The position numbers and the translations under genes are program-made. Source: Pseudomonas sp. R84 (GTDB lineage Bacteria; Pseudomonadota; Gammaproteobacteria; Pseudomonadales; Pseudomonadaceae). From it: a stretch of 64,000 nt of DNA. A model generated the notes under the pieces. It had not been told where the DNA came from. It was given only the letters and a program-made list of their open reading frames with translations, and did no database searches. Each line of letters opens with the position of its first letter. The first letter of the stretch is position 1. This document shows, piece after piece, positions 37,186 through 46,885 of this stretch. The stretch lies in contig NZ_CP019426.1 of assembly GCF_009834515.1 (NCBI RefSeq), forward strand, positions 2,283,501 to 2,347,500. Direction: 5' to 3'.

Positions 37186-37239
37186 CGTTCGTCATTGAAT
37201 GGCCTGGATCGGATCTTGTACTGGCTCATCCCAACCCAC

Positions 37240-37260
37240 GTGACCTTTGGTAGGGGTCAC
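37240..37260 (+). promoter_or_regulatory. thrS operator hairpin with tRNA-Thr(GGU)-like loop
   Basis: Seven-pair stem GTGACCT / GGGTCAC (the last pair U-G) and 7-base loop TTGGTAG: U33, anticodon GGU, A37, as in tRNA-Thr. It ends just before the ribosome site of thrS. This is the layout of the E. coli thrS translational operator, where ThrRS binds anticodon-arm mimics. Confidence 0.7.
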
Positions 37261-37279
37261 CACTAGGAGAGGAGGCGCC

Positions 37280-39202
37280 ATGCCAACTATTACTCTTCCC
37301 GACGGCAGTCAACGTTCATTCGATCACCCGGTTTCCGTAGCCGAGGTCGCCGCATCCATTGGTGCCGGTCTGGCCAAAGCCACTCTGGCCGGCAAGGTCA
37401 ATGGCCAACTGGTCGACGCCAGCGACATCATCAGCAGCGACTCGACCCTGCAAATCATCACGCCAAAGGATGAAGAGGGGTTGGAGATCATTCGCCACTC
37501 TTGCGCTCACTTGGTGGGTCATGCGGTCAAGCAGCTGTATCCGACCGCGAAAATGGTGATCGGGCCGGTCATCGACGAAGGCTTCTATTACGACATCGCC
37601 TTCGAACGTCCTTTTACTCCGGACGACATGGCCGCTATCGAACAGCGCATGCAGCAGCTGATCGAAAAAGATTACGACGTGATCAAGAAAGTCACTCCGC
37701 GCGCCGAAGTGATCGAAGTGTTCAAGGCCCGTGGCGAAGACTACAAGTTGCGCCTGGTCGAGGACATGCCGAACGAGCAGGCCATGGGGCTGTACTATCA
37801 CGAAGAATACGTCGACATGTGCCGCGGTCCGCACGTGCCGAACACACGCTTCCTGAAATCCTTCAAGCTGACCAAGCTGTCCGGTGCCTACTGGCGCGGC
37901 GACGCCAAGAACGAGCAACTGCAGCGCGTTTACGGCACCGCTTGGGCAGACAAAAAGCAGCTGGCCGCTTACATCCAGCGCATCGAAGAAGCTGAAAAGC
38001 GCGATCACCGCAAGATCGGCAAGCGTCTGGGCCTGTTCCATACCCAGGAAGAATCCCCGGGTATGGTGTTCTGGCACCCGAACGGCTGGACTCTGTACCA
38101 GGTGCTCGAGCAGTACATGCGCAAGATCCAGCGCGACAACGGCTACCTTGAGATCAAAACCCCTCAAGTCGTTGACCGCAGCCTGTGGGAGAAATCCGGG
38201 CACTGGGCCAACTACGCCGACAACATGTTCACCACGCAGTCGGAAAACCGCGACTACGCCATTAAGCCGATGAACTGCCCATGCCACGTGCAGGTGTTCA
38301 ATCAGGGCCTGAAGAGCTACCGCGAACTGCCGATGCGTCTGGCCGAGTTCGGTGCTTGCCACCGTAACGAGCCGTCGGGTGCGCTGCACGGCATCATGCG
38401 CGTACGTGCGTTCACTCAGGACGACGCCCACATCTTCTGCACCGAAGAGCAGATGCAGGCTGAGTCCGCTGCGTTCATCAAGTTGACCATGGACGTTTAC
38501 CGCGACTTCGGCTTTACCGATGTCGAGATGAAACTGTCCACTCGTCCGGAAAAACGCGTCGGTTCCGACGAACTGTGGGATCGCGCTGAAGCTGCATTGG
38601 CTGCAGCCCTTGATTCTGCGGGCCTGCCGTACGATCTGCAGCCGGGTGAGGGTGCGTTCTACGGTCCGAAGATCGAGTTCTCGCTGAAAGACTGCCTTGG
38701 TCGGGTCTGGCAATGTGGTACTCTGCAGCTCGATTTTAACCTGCCTGTCCGTTTGGGTGCTGAATACGTCTCCGAAGACAACAGCCGCAAACACCCAGTG
38801 ATGTTGCACCGCGCGATCCTCGGTTCCTTCGAGCGTTTCGTCGGGATTCTGATCGAGCACTATGAAGGTGCGTTCCCTGCCTGGCTCGCGCCAACGCAGG
38901 CGGTGATCATGAATATCACTGATAAACAGGCAGATTTTGTTGCAGAAGTAGAAAAAACTCTCAACGAAAGCGGATTTCGTGCCAAGTCCGACTTGAGAAA
39001 TGAAAAGATCGGCTTTAAAATCCGCGAGCATACTTTGCTCAAGGTTCCCTATCTCTTGGTAATCGGAGATAAGGAAGTCGAGATGCAGACTGTCGCTGTG
39101 CGTACTCGTGAAGGTGCTGACCTGGGCTCGATGCCCGTCGCCCAGTTCGCTGAGTTTCTCGCGCAAGCGGTTTCCCGGCGTGGTCGCCCAGATTCGGAGT
39201 AA
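37280..39202 (+). CDS. thrS: Threonyl-tRNA synthetase
   Basis: 640 residues. N-terminal TGS domain ([28 protein letters not shown]), editing domain with [16 protein letters not shown] and [14 protein letters not shown], class II catalytic core ([53 protein letters not shown]) and anticodon-binding C terminus. ATG 37280 is chosen over an in-frame TTG inside the operator hairpin. It heads the thrS-infC-rpmI-rplT-pheST-ihfA operon and is probably autoregulated by ThrRS binding to its leader. Confidence 0.97.
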   Translation: MPTITLPDGSQRSFDHPVSVAEVAASIGAGLAKATLAGKVNGQLVDASDIISSDSTLQIITPKDEEGLEIIRHSCAHLVGHAVKQLYPTAKMVIGPVIDEGFYYDIAFERPFTPDDMAAIEQRMQQLIEKDYDVIKKVTPRAEVIEVFKARGEDYKLRLVEDMPNEQAMGLYYHEEYVDMCRGPHVPNTRFLKSFKLTKLSGAYWRGDAKNEQLQRVYGTAWADKKQLAAYIQRIEEAEKRDHRKIGKRLGLFHTQEESPGMVFWHPNGWTLYQVLEQYMRKIQRDNGYLEIKTPQVVDRSLWEKSGHWANYADNMFTTQSENRDYAIKPMNCPCHVQVFNQGLKSYRELPMRLAEFGACHRNEPSGALHGIMRVRAFTQDDAHIFCTEEQMQAESAAFIKLTMDVYRDFGFTDVEMKLSTRPEKRVGSDELWDRAEAALAAALDSAGLPYDLQPGEGAFYGPKIEFSLKDCLGRVWQCGTLQLDFNLPVRLGAEYVSEDNSRKHPVMLHRAILGSFERFVGILIEHYEGAFPAWLAPTQAVIMNITDKQADFVAEVEKTLNESGFRAKSDLRNEKIGFKIREHTLLKVPYLLVIGDKEVEMQTVAVRTREGADLGSMPVAQFAEFLAQAVSRRGRPDSE

Positions 39203-39207
39203 TTATT

Positions 39208-39753
39208 ATTAAGCGTGAAATGAGACAAGATAAACGAGCTGCACCGAAAGCCCCGATCAACGAGAATATCTCGGCACGCGAGGTTCGGTTAATTGGGGCT
39301 GAAGGTGAACAGCTTGGGATTGTGTCAATTGAAGACGCGCTTCTTAAGGCTGAAGAGGCCAAACTGGATTTGGTGGAAATTTCCGCCGATGCAGTACCCC
39401 CTGTTTGCAAACTGATGGACTACGGCAAATCGATCTTCGAGAAGAAGAAACAGGTTGCCGCAGCCAAGAAAAACCAGAAGCAGATTCAGGTTAAAGAAAT
39501 CAAGTTTCGTCCAGGGACGGAGGAAGGGGATTACCAGGTAAAACTGCGCAACCTGGTACGTTTCCTGAGTGATGGGGACAGGGCCAAGGTATCCTTGCGA
39601 TTCCGCGGCCGTGAGATGGCCCACCAGGAGCTGGGGATGGAACTCCTCAAGCGGGTTGAAGCTGACCTGCTCGAGTACGGTTCGGTCGAACAGCATCCTA
39701 AGATGGAAGGACGCCAGCTGATCATGGTCATCGCCCCGAAAAAGAAGAAGTAA
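39208..39753 (+). CDS. infC: Translation initiation factor IF-3
   Basis: 181 residues from ATT 39208 (ATT AAG CGT GAA ATG). The ATT lies 8 bases after GGAG of the thrS end, while the first ATG (39220) would be 20 bases away. IF-3 genes classically start at AUU so that IF-3 represses itself by rejecting the non-standard codon. N domain [25 protein letters not shown], linker of Lys-rich helix, C domain [21 protein letters not shown]. It prevents subunit joining and proofreads start codons. Confidence 0.95.
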   Translation: MKREMRQDKRAAPKAPINENISAREVRLIGAEGEQLGIVSIEDALLKAEEAKLDLVEISADAVPPVCKLMDYGKSIFEKKKQVAAAKKNQKQIQVKEIKFRPGTEEGDYQVKLRNLVRFLSDGDRAKVSLRFRGREMAHQELGMELLKRVEADLLEYGSVEQHPKMEGRQLIMVIAPKKKK

Positions 39754-39813
39754 TCAACAGGGCACGGCAGGCCTTCTGATTATGTTTATCAACTGAATGC
39801 GGAGTATCCGAAC

Positions 39814-40008
39814 ATGCCAAAAATGAAAACCAAAAGTGGTGCTGCTAAGCGGTTTCTGAAAACTGCTAACGGTATCAAGCACAAGCACGCTTTCAAGAGC
39901 CACATCCTGACTAAAATGTCGACCAAGCGTAAGCGTCAACTGCGCGGTAGCAGCTTGCTGCATCCGTCTGACGTGGCAAAAGTCGAGCGCATGCTGCGCC
40001 TTCGTTAA
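39814..40008 (+). CDS. rpmI: 50S ribosomal protein L35
   Basis: 64 residues, basic: [20 protein letters not shown] ... [29 protein letters not shown]. Family length exactly normal. It precedes rplT by 28 bases. In enterobacteria the rpmI leader binds L20 to repress both genes; the 60-base infC-rpmI gap here may hold part of such a site but no structure was proved. Confidence 0.97.
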   Translation: MPKMKTKSGAAKRFLKTANGIKHKHAFKSHILTKMSTKRKRQLRGSSLLHPSDVAKVERMLRLR

Positions 40009-40036
40009 TTTTAGTCAAGAATAGAGGAAGTAACTC

Positions 40037-40393
40037 ATGGCTCGTGTAAAGCGTGGCGTCATTGCCCGTAAGCGTCACAAAAAAATTCTGAAACTTGCTA
40101 AAGGCTACTACGGCGCACGCTCCCGCGTATTCCGTGTTGCCAAGCAAGCGGTAATCAAGGCAGGCCAATACGCCTACCGTGACCGTCGTCAGAAAAAACG
40201 TCAGTTCCGCGCTCTGTGGATCGCTCGTATCAACGCTGGTGCTCGTGTTAACGGTCTGTCCTACAGCCGTTTCATCGCTGGCCTGAAAAAAGCGTCCATC
40301 GAGATCGACCGTAAGGTTCTGGCTGATCTGGCAGTGAACGAAAAAGCGGTGTTTGCTGCGATTGTCGAGAAAGCTAAAGCCACCTTGGCTTAA
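40037..40393 (+). CDS. rplT: 50S ribosomal protein L20
   Basis: 118 residues. [33 protein letters not shown] is the extended N-terminal rRNA-binding arm, followed by the globular domain with [24 protein letters not shown]. Needed early in 50S assembly. The ribosome site AGAGGAAG precedes the ATG. Confidence 0.98.
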   Translation: MARVKRGVIARKRHKKILKLAKGYYGARSRVFRVAKQAVIKAGQYAYRDRRQKKRQFRALWIARINAGARVNGLSYSRFIAGLKKASIEIDRKVLADLAVNEKAVFAAIVEKAKATLA

Positions 40394-40449
40394 GTACCCC
40401 CGACAATCACCCGGCCTCACTTCCGTGGGGCCAGGTGGTAAACGTCTTA

Positions 40450-41519
<1,070 letters not shown>

Positions 41520-41545
41520 TCGTAACGAATTCTTAGGAGAGCAGG

Positions 41546-43924
41546 ATGAAATTCAGTGAACAATGGCTGCGTGGCTGGGTTAGCCCGCAGGTAAATCGCG
41601 ACGAGCTGGTTGCTCGTCTGTCGATGGCTGGCCTTGAGGTCGATAGCGTGACCCCGGCCGCCGGTGTTTTCAGTGGTGTTGTGGTGGGCGAGATGCTGAG
41701 CACCGAGCAACACCCTGATGCCGACAAGTTGCGCGTGTGCCAAGTCAGCAATGGTGCGGAAACCTTCCAGGTCGTGTGCGGTGCGCCAAACGTGCGTCCG
41801 GGCCTGAAGATTCCGTTCGCCATGATCGGTGCTGAGCTGCCGGGCGACTTCAAGATCAAGAAAGCCAAGCTGCGCGGCGTTGAGTCCAACGGCATGCTCT
41901 GCTCGCAAGCCGAACTGCAGGTCGGTGAAGGCAATGACGGTCTGATGGAACTGCCGGCCGATGCGCCGGTGGGCGAAGATTTCCGTGTGTATCTGGATCT
42001 GGAAGACGCGAGCATCGAGGTCGACCTGACCCCGAACCGTGGTGACTGCTTGTCCCTGGCCGGTCTGGCCCGTGAAGTCGGCGCGCTGTACGACGCGCCG
42101 GTGACCCGTCCAGTGGTCATGAGCATTCCTGCCGTGCACGATGAAGTGCGTTCGGTAGAAGTGCTGGCGCCAGCAGCATGCCCGCGTTACCTGGGTCGCG
42201 TTATCCGTAACGTCGATCTGTCCAAGCCAACGCCGCTGTGGATGGTTGAACGTCTGCGCCGCGCCGACGTGCGCAGCATCGACGCTGCCGTCGACATCAC
42301 CAACTATGTGATGCTCGAACTGGGTCAGCCGCTGCATGCCTTCGATCTCGCCGAAATCAATGGCGGCATCCGTGTGCGCATGGCGGAAGAGGGCGAGAAG
42401 CTGGTACTGCTCGACGGTCAGGAAGTCAGCCTGCGTAGCGATACGCTGGTGATTGCCGACCACACCCGCGCGCTGGCGATTGCCGGTGTCATGGGTGGTG
42501 AGCACAGTGGTGTCTCCGCGACCACTCGCGATGTATTCCTGGAAAGTGCGTTCTTCGACCAGATCGCTGTGGCGGGCAAGGCTCGTTCCTACGGCCTGCA
42601 CACCGACGCATCGCACCGCTACGAGCGTGGCGTCGACTGGCAACTGGCCCGTGAAGCCATGGAGCGCGCCACCGGCCTGCTGCTGGATATCACTGGCGGC
42701 GAAGCAGGCCCGATCATCGAGACCGTCAGCGAGCAGCATCTGCCGTCGATCGCACCGATCACCCTGCGTTCCCAGCGCATCACCCAGATGCTCGGTATGG
42801 AAATGGATTCGGCACAGGTCGAGCGTTTGCTCGGCGGTCTGGGTCTTGGCATTACTGCCGACGGTGAAGGCCAGTGGCGCGTAGAAGTGCCAAGCCATCG
42901 CTTCGACATCAGCCTGGAAGTCGATCTGATCGAAGAGCTGGCTCGTCTGTACGGCTACAACCGTCTGCCGGTTCGTTATCCGCAAGCGCGTCTGGCGCCG
43001 CAAGCCAAAGCTGAAGCGCGTAGCGATCTGCCGGAGCTGCGTCGTCTGCTGGTGGCGCGTGGTTATCAGGAAGCGATCACTTACAGCTTCATCGATCCGC
43101 GTCAGTTCGAACTGTTCAGCCCGGGCGTCGAGCCGTTGTTGCTGGCCAATCCGATCTCCAATGACATGGCTGCCATGCGTTCGTCGCTGTGGCCGGGTCT
43201 GGTCAAAGCGCTGCAGCACAACCTCAACCGTCAGCAGGATCGCGTGCGTCTGTTCGAAAGCGGTCTGCGTTTCGTCGGTCAGCTCGAAGGCCTGAAGCAA
43301 GAGCCGATGCTGTCCGGTGTGGTTTGCGGTAGCCGTCTGCCGGAAGGCTGGGCACAAGGTCGCGACACCGTCGACTTCTTCGACGTCAAAGCTGACGTGG
43401 AAGCGGTGCTGGGCTTCGCCGGCGCACTGGATTCGTTCACTTTCGCTCCGGGCAAACACCCGGCGCTGCACCCGGGTCAAACCGCGCGCATCGAGCGGGA
43501 AGGGCGTGAAGTCGGCTTCATCGGTGCTATTCACCCGGAATTGTCGAAAGCATTGGGTCTGGATCGTCCAGTCTTCGTTTTCGAGCTGGTTCTGGCTGAA
43601 GTGGCACTCGGTAAAATGCCGAAATTCCACGAGTTGTCGCGCTTTCCTGAAGTGCGTCGTGACCTTGCACTGATTGCGCACAAAGACGTCGCGTCCGCAG
43701 CCGTACTGGACGTAATCCGTGAAAATGCAGGCGAATGGCTCACAGATCTCAGGCTGTTTGACGTGTATCAGGGTAAAGGTATTGATCCTGATAGAAAAAG
43801 CCTTGCAGTTGGCTTGACCTGGCAGCATCCATCGCGCACTCTTAATGACGATGAGGTGAATTCGACGACGCAAAATATCCTCACCTCGCTCGAACAAAGG
43901 TTGAACGCCACGTTAAGGAAGTGA
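41546..43924 (+). CDS. pheT: Phenylalanyl-tRNA synthetase beta subunit
   Basis: 792 residues, full length. N-terminal tRNA-binding OB domain (VVVGEMLSTEQHPDADKLRVCQV), B3/B4 editing region (HTDASHRYERGVDWQLA), and C-terminal ferredoxin-fold anticodon-binding domain (FPEVRRDLALIAHKDVASAAV). It starts 26 bases after pheS with GGAGAGCAGG as ribosome site. Confidence 0.97.
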   Translation: MKFSEQWLRGWVSPQVNRDELVARLSMAGLEVDSVTPAAGVFSGVVVGEMLSTEQHPDADKLRVCQVSNGAETFQVVCGAPNVRPGLKIPFAMIGAELPGDFKIKKAKLRGVESNGMLCSQAELQVGEGNDGLMELPADAPVGEDFRVYLDLEDASIEVDLTPNRGDCLSLAGLAREVGALYDAPVTRPVVMSIPAVHDEVRSVEVLAPAACPRYLGRVIRNVDLSKPTPLWMVERLRRADVRSIDAAVDITNYVMLELGQPLHAFDLAEINGGIRVRMAEEGEKLVLLDGQEVSLRSDTLVIADHTRALAIAGVMGGEHSGVSATTRDVFLESAFFDQIAVAGKARSYGLHTDASHRYERGVDWQLAREAMERATGLLLDITGGEAGPIIETVSEQHLPSIAPITLRSQRITQMLGMEMDSAQVERLLGGLGLGITADGEGQWRVEVPSHRFDISLEVDLIEELARLYGYNRLPVRYPQARLAPQAKAEARSDLPELRRLLVARGYQEAITYSFIDPRQFELFSPGVEPLLLANPISNDMAAMRSSLWPGLVKALQHNLNRQQDRVRLFESGLRFVGQLEGLKQEPMLSGVVCGSRLPEGWAQGRDTVDFFDVKADVEAVLGFAGALDSFTFAPGKHPALHPGQTARIEREGREVGFIGAIHPELSKALGLDRPVFVFELVLAEVALGKMPKFHELSRFPEVRRDLALIAHKDVASAAVLDVIRENAGEWLTDLRLFDVYQGKGIDPDRKSLAVGLTWQHPSRTLNDDEVNSTTQNILTSLEQRLNATLRK

Positions 43925-43927
43925 CGT

Positions 43928-44230
43928 ATGGGGGCTTTGACGAAAGCTGAGATGGCGGAACGTCTGTATGAAGAGCTGGGCCTGAACAAGCGGGAAGCCA
44001 AGGAATTGGTCGAACTGTTTTTCGAGGAAATCAGGCACGCTCTTGAAGACAACGAGCAGGTCAAATTGTCCGGTTTCGGCAATTTCGACCTTCGGGACAA
44101 ACGCCAGCGGCCTGGCCGCAACCCGAAAACGGGGGAAGAAATCCCGATCACGGCTCGCCGTGTGGTCACCTTTCGTCCAGGGCAGAAGTTGAAGGCCCGA
44201 GTTGAGGCTTATGCTGGAACCAAGTCATAA
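43928..44230 (+). CDS. ihfA: Integration host factor alpha subunit
   Basis: 100 residues. DNA-bending HU/IHF fold with [32 protein letters not shown] and the beta-arm [27 protein letters not shown]. With IHF-beta it bends DNA for transcription from sigma-54 promoters and recombination. It starts 3 bases after pheT and overlaps the next gene by 20 bases. Confidence 0.97.
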   Translation: MGALTKAEMAERLYEELGLNKREAKELVELFFEEIRHALEDNEQVKLSGFGNFDLRDKRQRPGRNPKTGEEIPITARRVVTFRPGQKLKARVEAYAGTKS

Positions 44231-44567
44231 CGACGAACTACCCGTCATCCCGGGCAAACGCTACTTCACCATCGGTGAAGTCAGCGAGCTGTGTGCCGTA
44301 AAGCCACACGTGCTGCGCTACTGGGAGCAGGAGTTTCCTCAGCTCAACCCCGTCAAACGCCGCGGAAACCGCCGGTATTATCAGCGCCAAGACGTGCTGA
44401 TGATCCGGCAGATCCGCGCGCTCCTTTACGATCAGGGTTTCACCATCGGCGGCGCACGCTTGCGTTTGTCCGGCGATGAAGCCAAAGACGACACGACCCA
44501 ATACAAGCAGATGATTCGGCAGATGATTGCCGAACTGGAAGACGTACTGGTGGTTCTCAAGAAATAA
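44211..44567 (+). CDS. MerR-family transcriptional regulator
   Basis: 118 residues. Helix-turn-helix [30 protein letters not shown], wing [19 protein letters not shown], and a C-terminal dimerisation helix. There are no Cys clusters, so no metal sensing is suggested. The gene always follows ihfA in Pseudomonas (PA2737 in PAO1). ATG 44211 gives the conserved start [11 protein letters not shown]; it lies inside the ihfA end. Confidence 0.93.
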   Translation: MLEPSHNDELPVIPGKRYFTIGEVSELCAVKPHVLRYWEQEFPQLNPVKRRGNRRYYQRQDVLMIRQIRALLYDQGFTIGGARLRLSGDEAKDDTTQYKQMIRQMIAELEDVLVVLKK

Positions 44568-44573
44568 AAAGCA

Positions 44574-44602
44574 GCGTTTGAATACTTCCAGTTTTCAAAC
44601 GC
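44574..44602 (+). other. Inverted repeat after the merR gene
   Basis: Nine-pair arms GCGTTTGAA / TTCAAACGC with an 11-base loop, 7 bases past the merR stop. There is no T run; it may be a weak terminator or processing signal. Confidence 0.5.
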
Positions 44603-44608
44603 TTGCGC

Positions 44609-44614
44609 TATATT
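44609..44614 (+). promoter_or_regulatory. Candidate tRNA-Pro -10 box
   Basis: TATATT; the fitting -35 (TTCCAG at 44586) is poor and overlaps the inverted repeat. Mature tRNA starts 42 bases later. Confidence 0.35.
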
Positions 44615-44655
44615 CTTGAGCGTTCTTCGAGGTGAAGAACAGTTGCAAAACCAGT

Positions 44656-44732
44656 CGGGGCGTAGCGCAGTCCGGTAGCGCACTAGCATGGGGTGCTAGG
44701 GGTCGAGTGTTCGAATCACTCCGTCCCGACCA
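44656..44732 (+). tRNA. tRNA-Pro (anticodon GGG)
   Basis: 77 bases with encoded CCA. Acceptor CGGGGCG/CGTCCCG (one G-T pair), anticodon stem CTAGC/GCTAG with loop ATGGGGT, giving GGG. A second copy of its 3' end lies about 100 bases downstream. Confidence 0.95.
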
Positions 44733-44757
44733 TTATTCCTGAGTAAAATCAGACAGT

Positions 44758-44785
44758 TAAGCCGATCAGATGGATCGGCTTTTTT
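44758..44785 (+). terminator. Terminator of tRNA-Pro
   Basis: Stem GCCGATC / GATCGGC with loop AGATG and six T's. Confidence 0.85.
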
Positions 44786-44831
44786 GTGCCTGCGCAAAAC
44801 TACCCGGTAATTTCGTTGAGAAGGCCTGGAT

Positions 44832-44846
44832 TCACTCCGTCCCGAC
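44832..44846 (+). repeat. Displaced copy of the tRNA-Pro 3' end (att-like)
   Basis: TCACTCCGTCCCGAC repeats exactly the 15 bases at 44716-44730 inside tRNA-Pro (T-stem to acceptor). Direct repeats of a tRNA 3' end are the usual mark left by tyrosine-recombinase integration. The 101 bases between the copies hold only the tRNA terminator. Confidence 0.7.
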
Positions 44847-44946
44847 GATCTTTGCTGGCATTCAGCAAGCGTAAAACACCATTAAAAACCAGACATCCCC
44901 TCCGCACGAGAATTGATGCCTTCCTCAGCATCTGATTCCATCTCGT

Positions 44947-45102
44947 CTATGCGTAGTAGAGGTTCAGCGCAATCAGCTCAAACACAGCCACAAATACGCA
45001 GAACGCAACGAATCTTCAGGTAAACACCCGGCGAGGCTTTTCATAGCCTTGATAGTTACTGAATGCGCTGCAAAGATTTCCCAGAAAATCAATAAAGTCC
45101 AT
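44947..45102 (-). pseudogene. Broken micro-gene for a small membrane protein
   Basis: From ATG 45102 (GAGGA about 10 bases upstream) the frame reads MDFIDFLGNLCSAFSNYQGY EKPRRVFT and meets TGA at 45016-45018. It then continues in frame for 22 codons, starting RFVAFCVFVAVFELIALNLY, to TAG at 44947-44949. The second part is a plain membrane span. This suggests a protein of about 51 residues split by a nonsense change. The family is not recognised. The rest of 44847-45300 shows nothing else. Confidence 0.45.
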
Positions 45103-45300
45103 CAGATCTGCATCCTCGCCTGCACGCTTCACGCATCTTGCCAATTCCAGTCTGGTTGAAGTTTCTCATTGTCCTTACGGTCGGCCTCGGTAGTCGGCGT
45201 AGGGCTCTACTCCACCCACGGGGGTGGCCCGTCGTAGAGGGAAAGTCATCAGCAACCCCCGTTTACACAGCTCAGTATCAACAACTAATAAGGATATTAA

Positions 45301-45540
45301 GTGCTTCACAAACTGATATTACTGGCGTTGATCGCCAGTTCAAGCGGCTGTGCAGCAACGGCCATGCGGATGGATTATGACAAGCACCGATGTCCCTACA
45401 TCGGTGTTTGGCTCGACTGGTGGTTGGTCCGTACATCCAAAGGCAAGTTGATTCCCTTTTTACTGATCGACGCGCCATTTTCATTGGTGGTCGATACCGT
45501 ATTCTTCCCCTTCGAATATCAATACACCTGCAATTTCTGA
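45301..45540 (+). CDS. YceK/YidQ-like (DUF1375) small lipoprotein
   Basis: 79 residues from GTG 45301, which has AAGGA 9 bases upstream. Signal peptide with lipobox SSGC, then a short domain with YIGVWLDWWLV and FLLIDAPFSLVVDTVFFPFEY, the latter typical of YceK/YidQ proteins. Outer-membrane lipoprotein of unknown role. Composition is less GC-rich than the core genes, fitting its place in the region after tRNA-Pro. Confidence 0.72.
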   Translation: MLHKLILLALIASSSGCAATAMRMDYDKHRCPYIGVWLDWWLVRTSKGKLIPFLLIDAPFSLVVDTVFFPFEYQYTCNF

Positions 45541-45638
45541 CTGGCGGGTAGTGCAACCCAAAGCAATGTAAAACTCCCTTAGAAAACTCTTGGCATGTGC
45601 CAAGGCTTTTTCGTTGCTGACGCCTCCGCGGATAAAAC

Positions 45639-46196
45639 TCAGGACGATCCAACCCTGCAGTCCCGCACCTGCATCAGTGCAAACCCCAGAAGATTCAGGC
45701 CTTTCCACAGATTCGGATCGTTCACATCTGCGTGATCCTGCGCGAGCCCAATTCCCCAAATGTCATCAACCGGGCTCGCTTCGACGATGACCCGAGATCC
45801 AGTGCGCATCAGGTATTCGTCCAGCTCCGGGTTTTGGGAGAACTTGGCTTGGTTTGCCCGGACGACGATGTCGTATCGGTGTTGCAGCCAGAGCTGGTCG
45901 TTGAACCCGTGCACCTTGCGGCCGAGGGCTTTGGCGGCGTTCGGGGTCGGGGCCTGGAGTACTTGTGCACGAATTTCCTGATCGTCGAACAAGGCTGCCT
46001 TCTCGGCCATCATGAAGTGTTCGGCTGTCGGGTAGCGTTGCCCCTCGACAACGAATTCGGCTTCATACCACTGGCTGAAGCACGAAGCCGTGACGGCGTC
46101 TTTGCTTCGCTGGTGTCCCCAGAAAAAAGTGAAATCCAGAGGCTCTCCAGCGTTGAAGCGAGCGCGTAGATCTTCGAGAAGTTTAGAGTCGTGCAA
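45639..46196 (-). CDS. NADAR family N-glycosidase-like protein (YbiA type)
   Basis: 185 residues. NADAR/DUF1768 marks: FFWGHQRSKDAVTASCFSQWYEAEFVVEGQRYPTAEHFM, AKALGRKVHGFND, LLATG-like LMRTGSRVIVEASPVDDIWGIGL. YbiA-type enzymes hydrolyse the N-glycosidic bond of early riboflavin intermediates, and other NADAR proteins are linked to ADP-ribose/NAD chemistry in mobile and defence contexts. It stands alone between the lipoprotein and the Hxc genes. The start ATG at 46196 is preceded by GAGGAAATCTC. Confidence 0.88.
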   Translation of the reverse strand: MHDSKLLEDLRARFNAGEPLDFTFFWGHQRSKDAVTASCFSQWYEAEFVVEGQRYPTAEHFMMAEKAALFDDQEIRAQVLQAPTPNAAKALGRKVHGFNDQLWLQHRYDIVVRANQAKFSQNPELDEYLMRTGSRVIVEASPVDDIWGIGLAQDHADVNDPNLWKGLNLLGFALMQVRDCRVGSS

Positions 46197-46273
46197 TGAG
46201 ATTTCCTCGGTAACTGACGTTCGACGTTACAGTCGCTGTGCGTGTCAGGGCAATACGCAATATTGCCCAGAGA

Positions 46274-46885
46274 CTAATCCAGTGGGCCCAAGACCTGGCG
46301 GTAGTGTTCTTCGCCTTGAAGCGTCTGCCGGGTCAGGCGGATTTCCAGGCCTTGGGGGTTTTCTTTGCGGTTGCCGCTGAGCTGGCGCCAGCCCATCTCG
46401 GGTTCCCAGACGCGTACTTGCAGGTCGCTGATGCTGTCGAGCACCGCCACTGCCTGTTTCGGCGCGGGCAGCGGGTAGTGATCACGTGGCGTGGCGGCGG
46501 CGCGGTACAGGGTTTGATCTTTCAACCACCAGCGCACGCGCTGCAAGCCGTTGTGCGAGGTGGCAGCACTGCGGATCACGTCAAGACGAAAGCGCTGGTC
46601 GTCGGCGCTGCGCACGCTGATTGCCGCTGGCTGCCCGGATCGTTCGTCATCGTTGTCGTTCAACAGTGGTTCGCGCAGTTCGATGCTGGCGCGCAAGGCG
46701 ATATCTCGTTCCAGTTGATGCAGCGTGCGCAGCAGTGCTTCGGTGTGTTCGGTGCTCGCCTGTAGGTGCGTGTCGGCGCGGCTCACGCTGTCCAGACCGC
46801 GCCAGGCAATCAGGCTGACGATCGCCATGAGCATGATCGCGACCATCACTTCGATCAGGGTAAAACCCTCTTGCCGGTTATTCAT
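46274..46885 (-). CDS. gspJ: Type II secretion minor pseudopilin GspJ (HxcW)
   Basis: 203 residues. Prepilin site QEG/FTLIEVMVAIMLMAIVSLIAWRG with Glu5 of the mature form, then a GspJ domain (GLDSVSRADTHLQASTEHTEALLRTLHQLERDI). It forms the tip complex of the pseudopilus with H, I and K. Its ATG overlaps the gspH stop by 4 bases. In PAO1 the matching order W-U-P-V-T-X-Y-Z-Q-R-S is that of the Hxc system. Confidence 0.92.
   Translation of the reverse strand: MNNRQEGFTLIEVMVAIMLMAIVSLIAWRGLDSVSRADTHLQASTEHTEALLRTLHQLERDIALRASIELREPLLNDNDDERSGQPAAISVRSADDQRFRLDVIRSAATSHNGLQRVRWWLKDQTLYRAAATPRDHYPLPAPKQAVAVLDSISDLQVRVWEPEMGWRQLSGNRKENPQGLEIRLTRQTLQGEEHYRQVLGPLD

Larger units (their letters stand above)
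36909..37279 (+). other. thrS leader region
   Basis: 371 bases without a gene, ahead of thrS. Besides the two anticodon-like stem-loops listed separately it contains several short inverted repeats (for example around 37050-37100). The polypurine ribosome site AGGAGAGGAGG lies at about 37265-37275. It reads as a long structured 5' UTR. Confidence 0.6.

Noticed and set aside
45138..45380. 80-residue frame starting MPIPVWLKFLIVLTVGLGS
   Set aside because: Begins like a membrane helix but turns into Arg/Pro-rich noise, overlaps the lipoprotein start and has no ribosome site; at best a decayed remnant.
45481..45759. 92-residue minus-strand frame between lipoprotein and NADAR genes
   Set aside because: Overlaps both real genes, has no start signal and matches no family.
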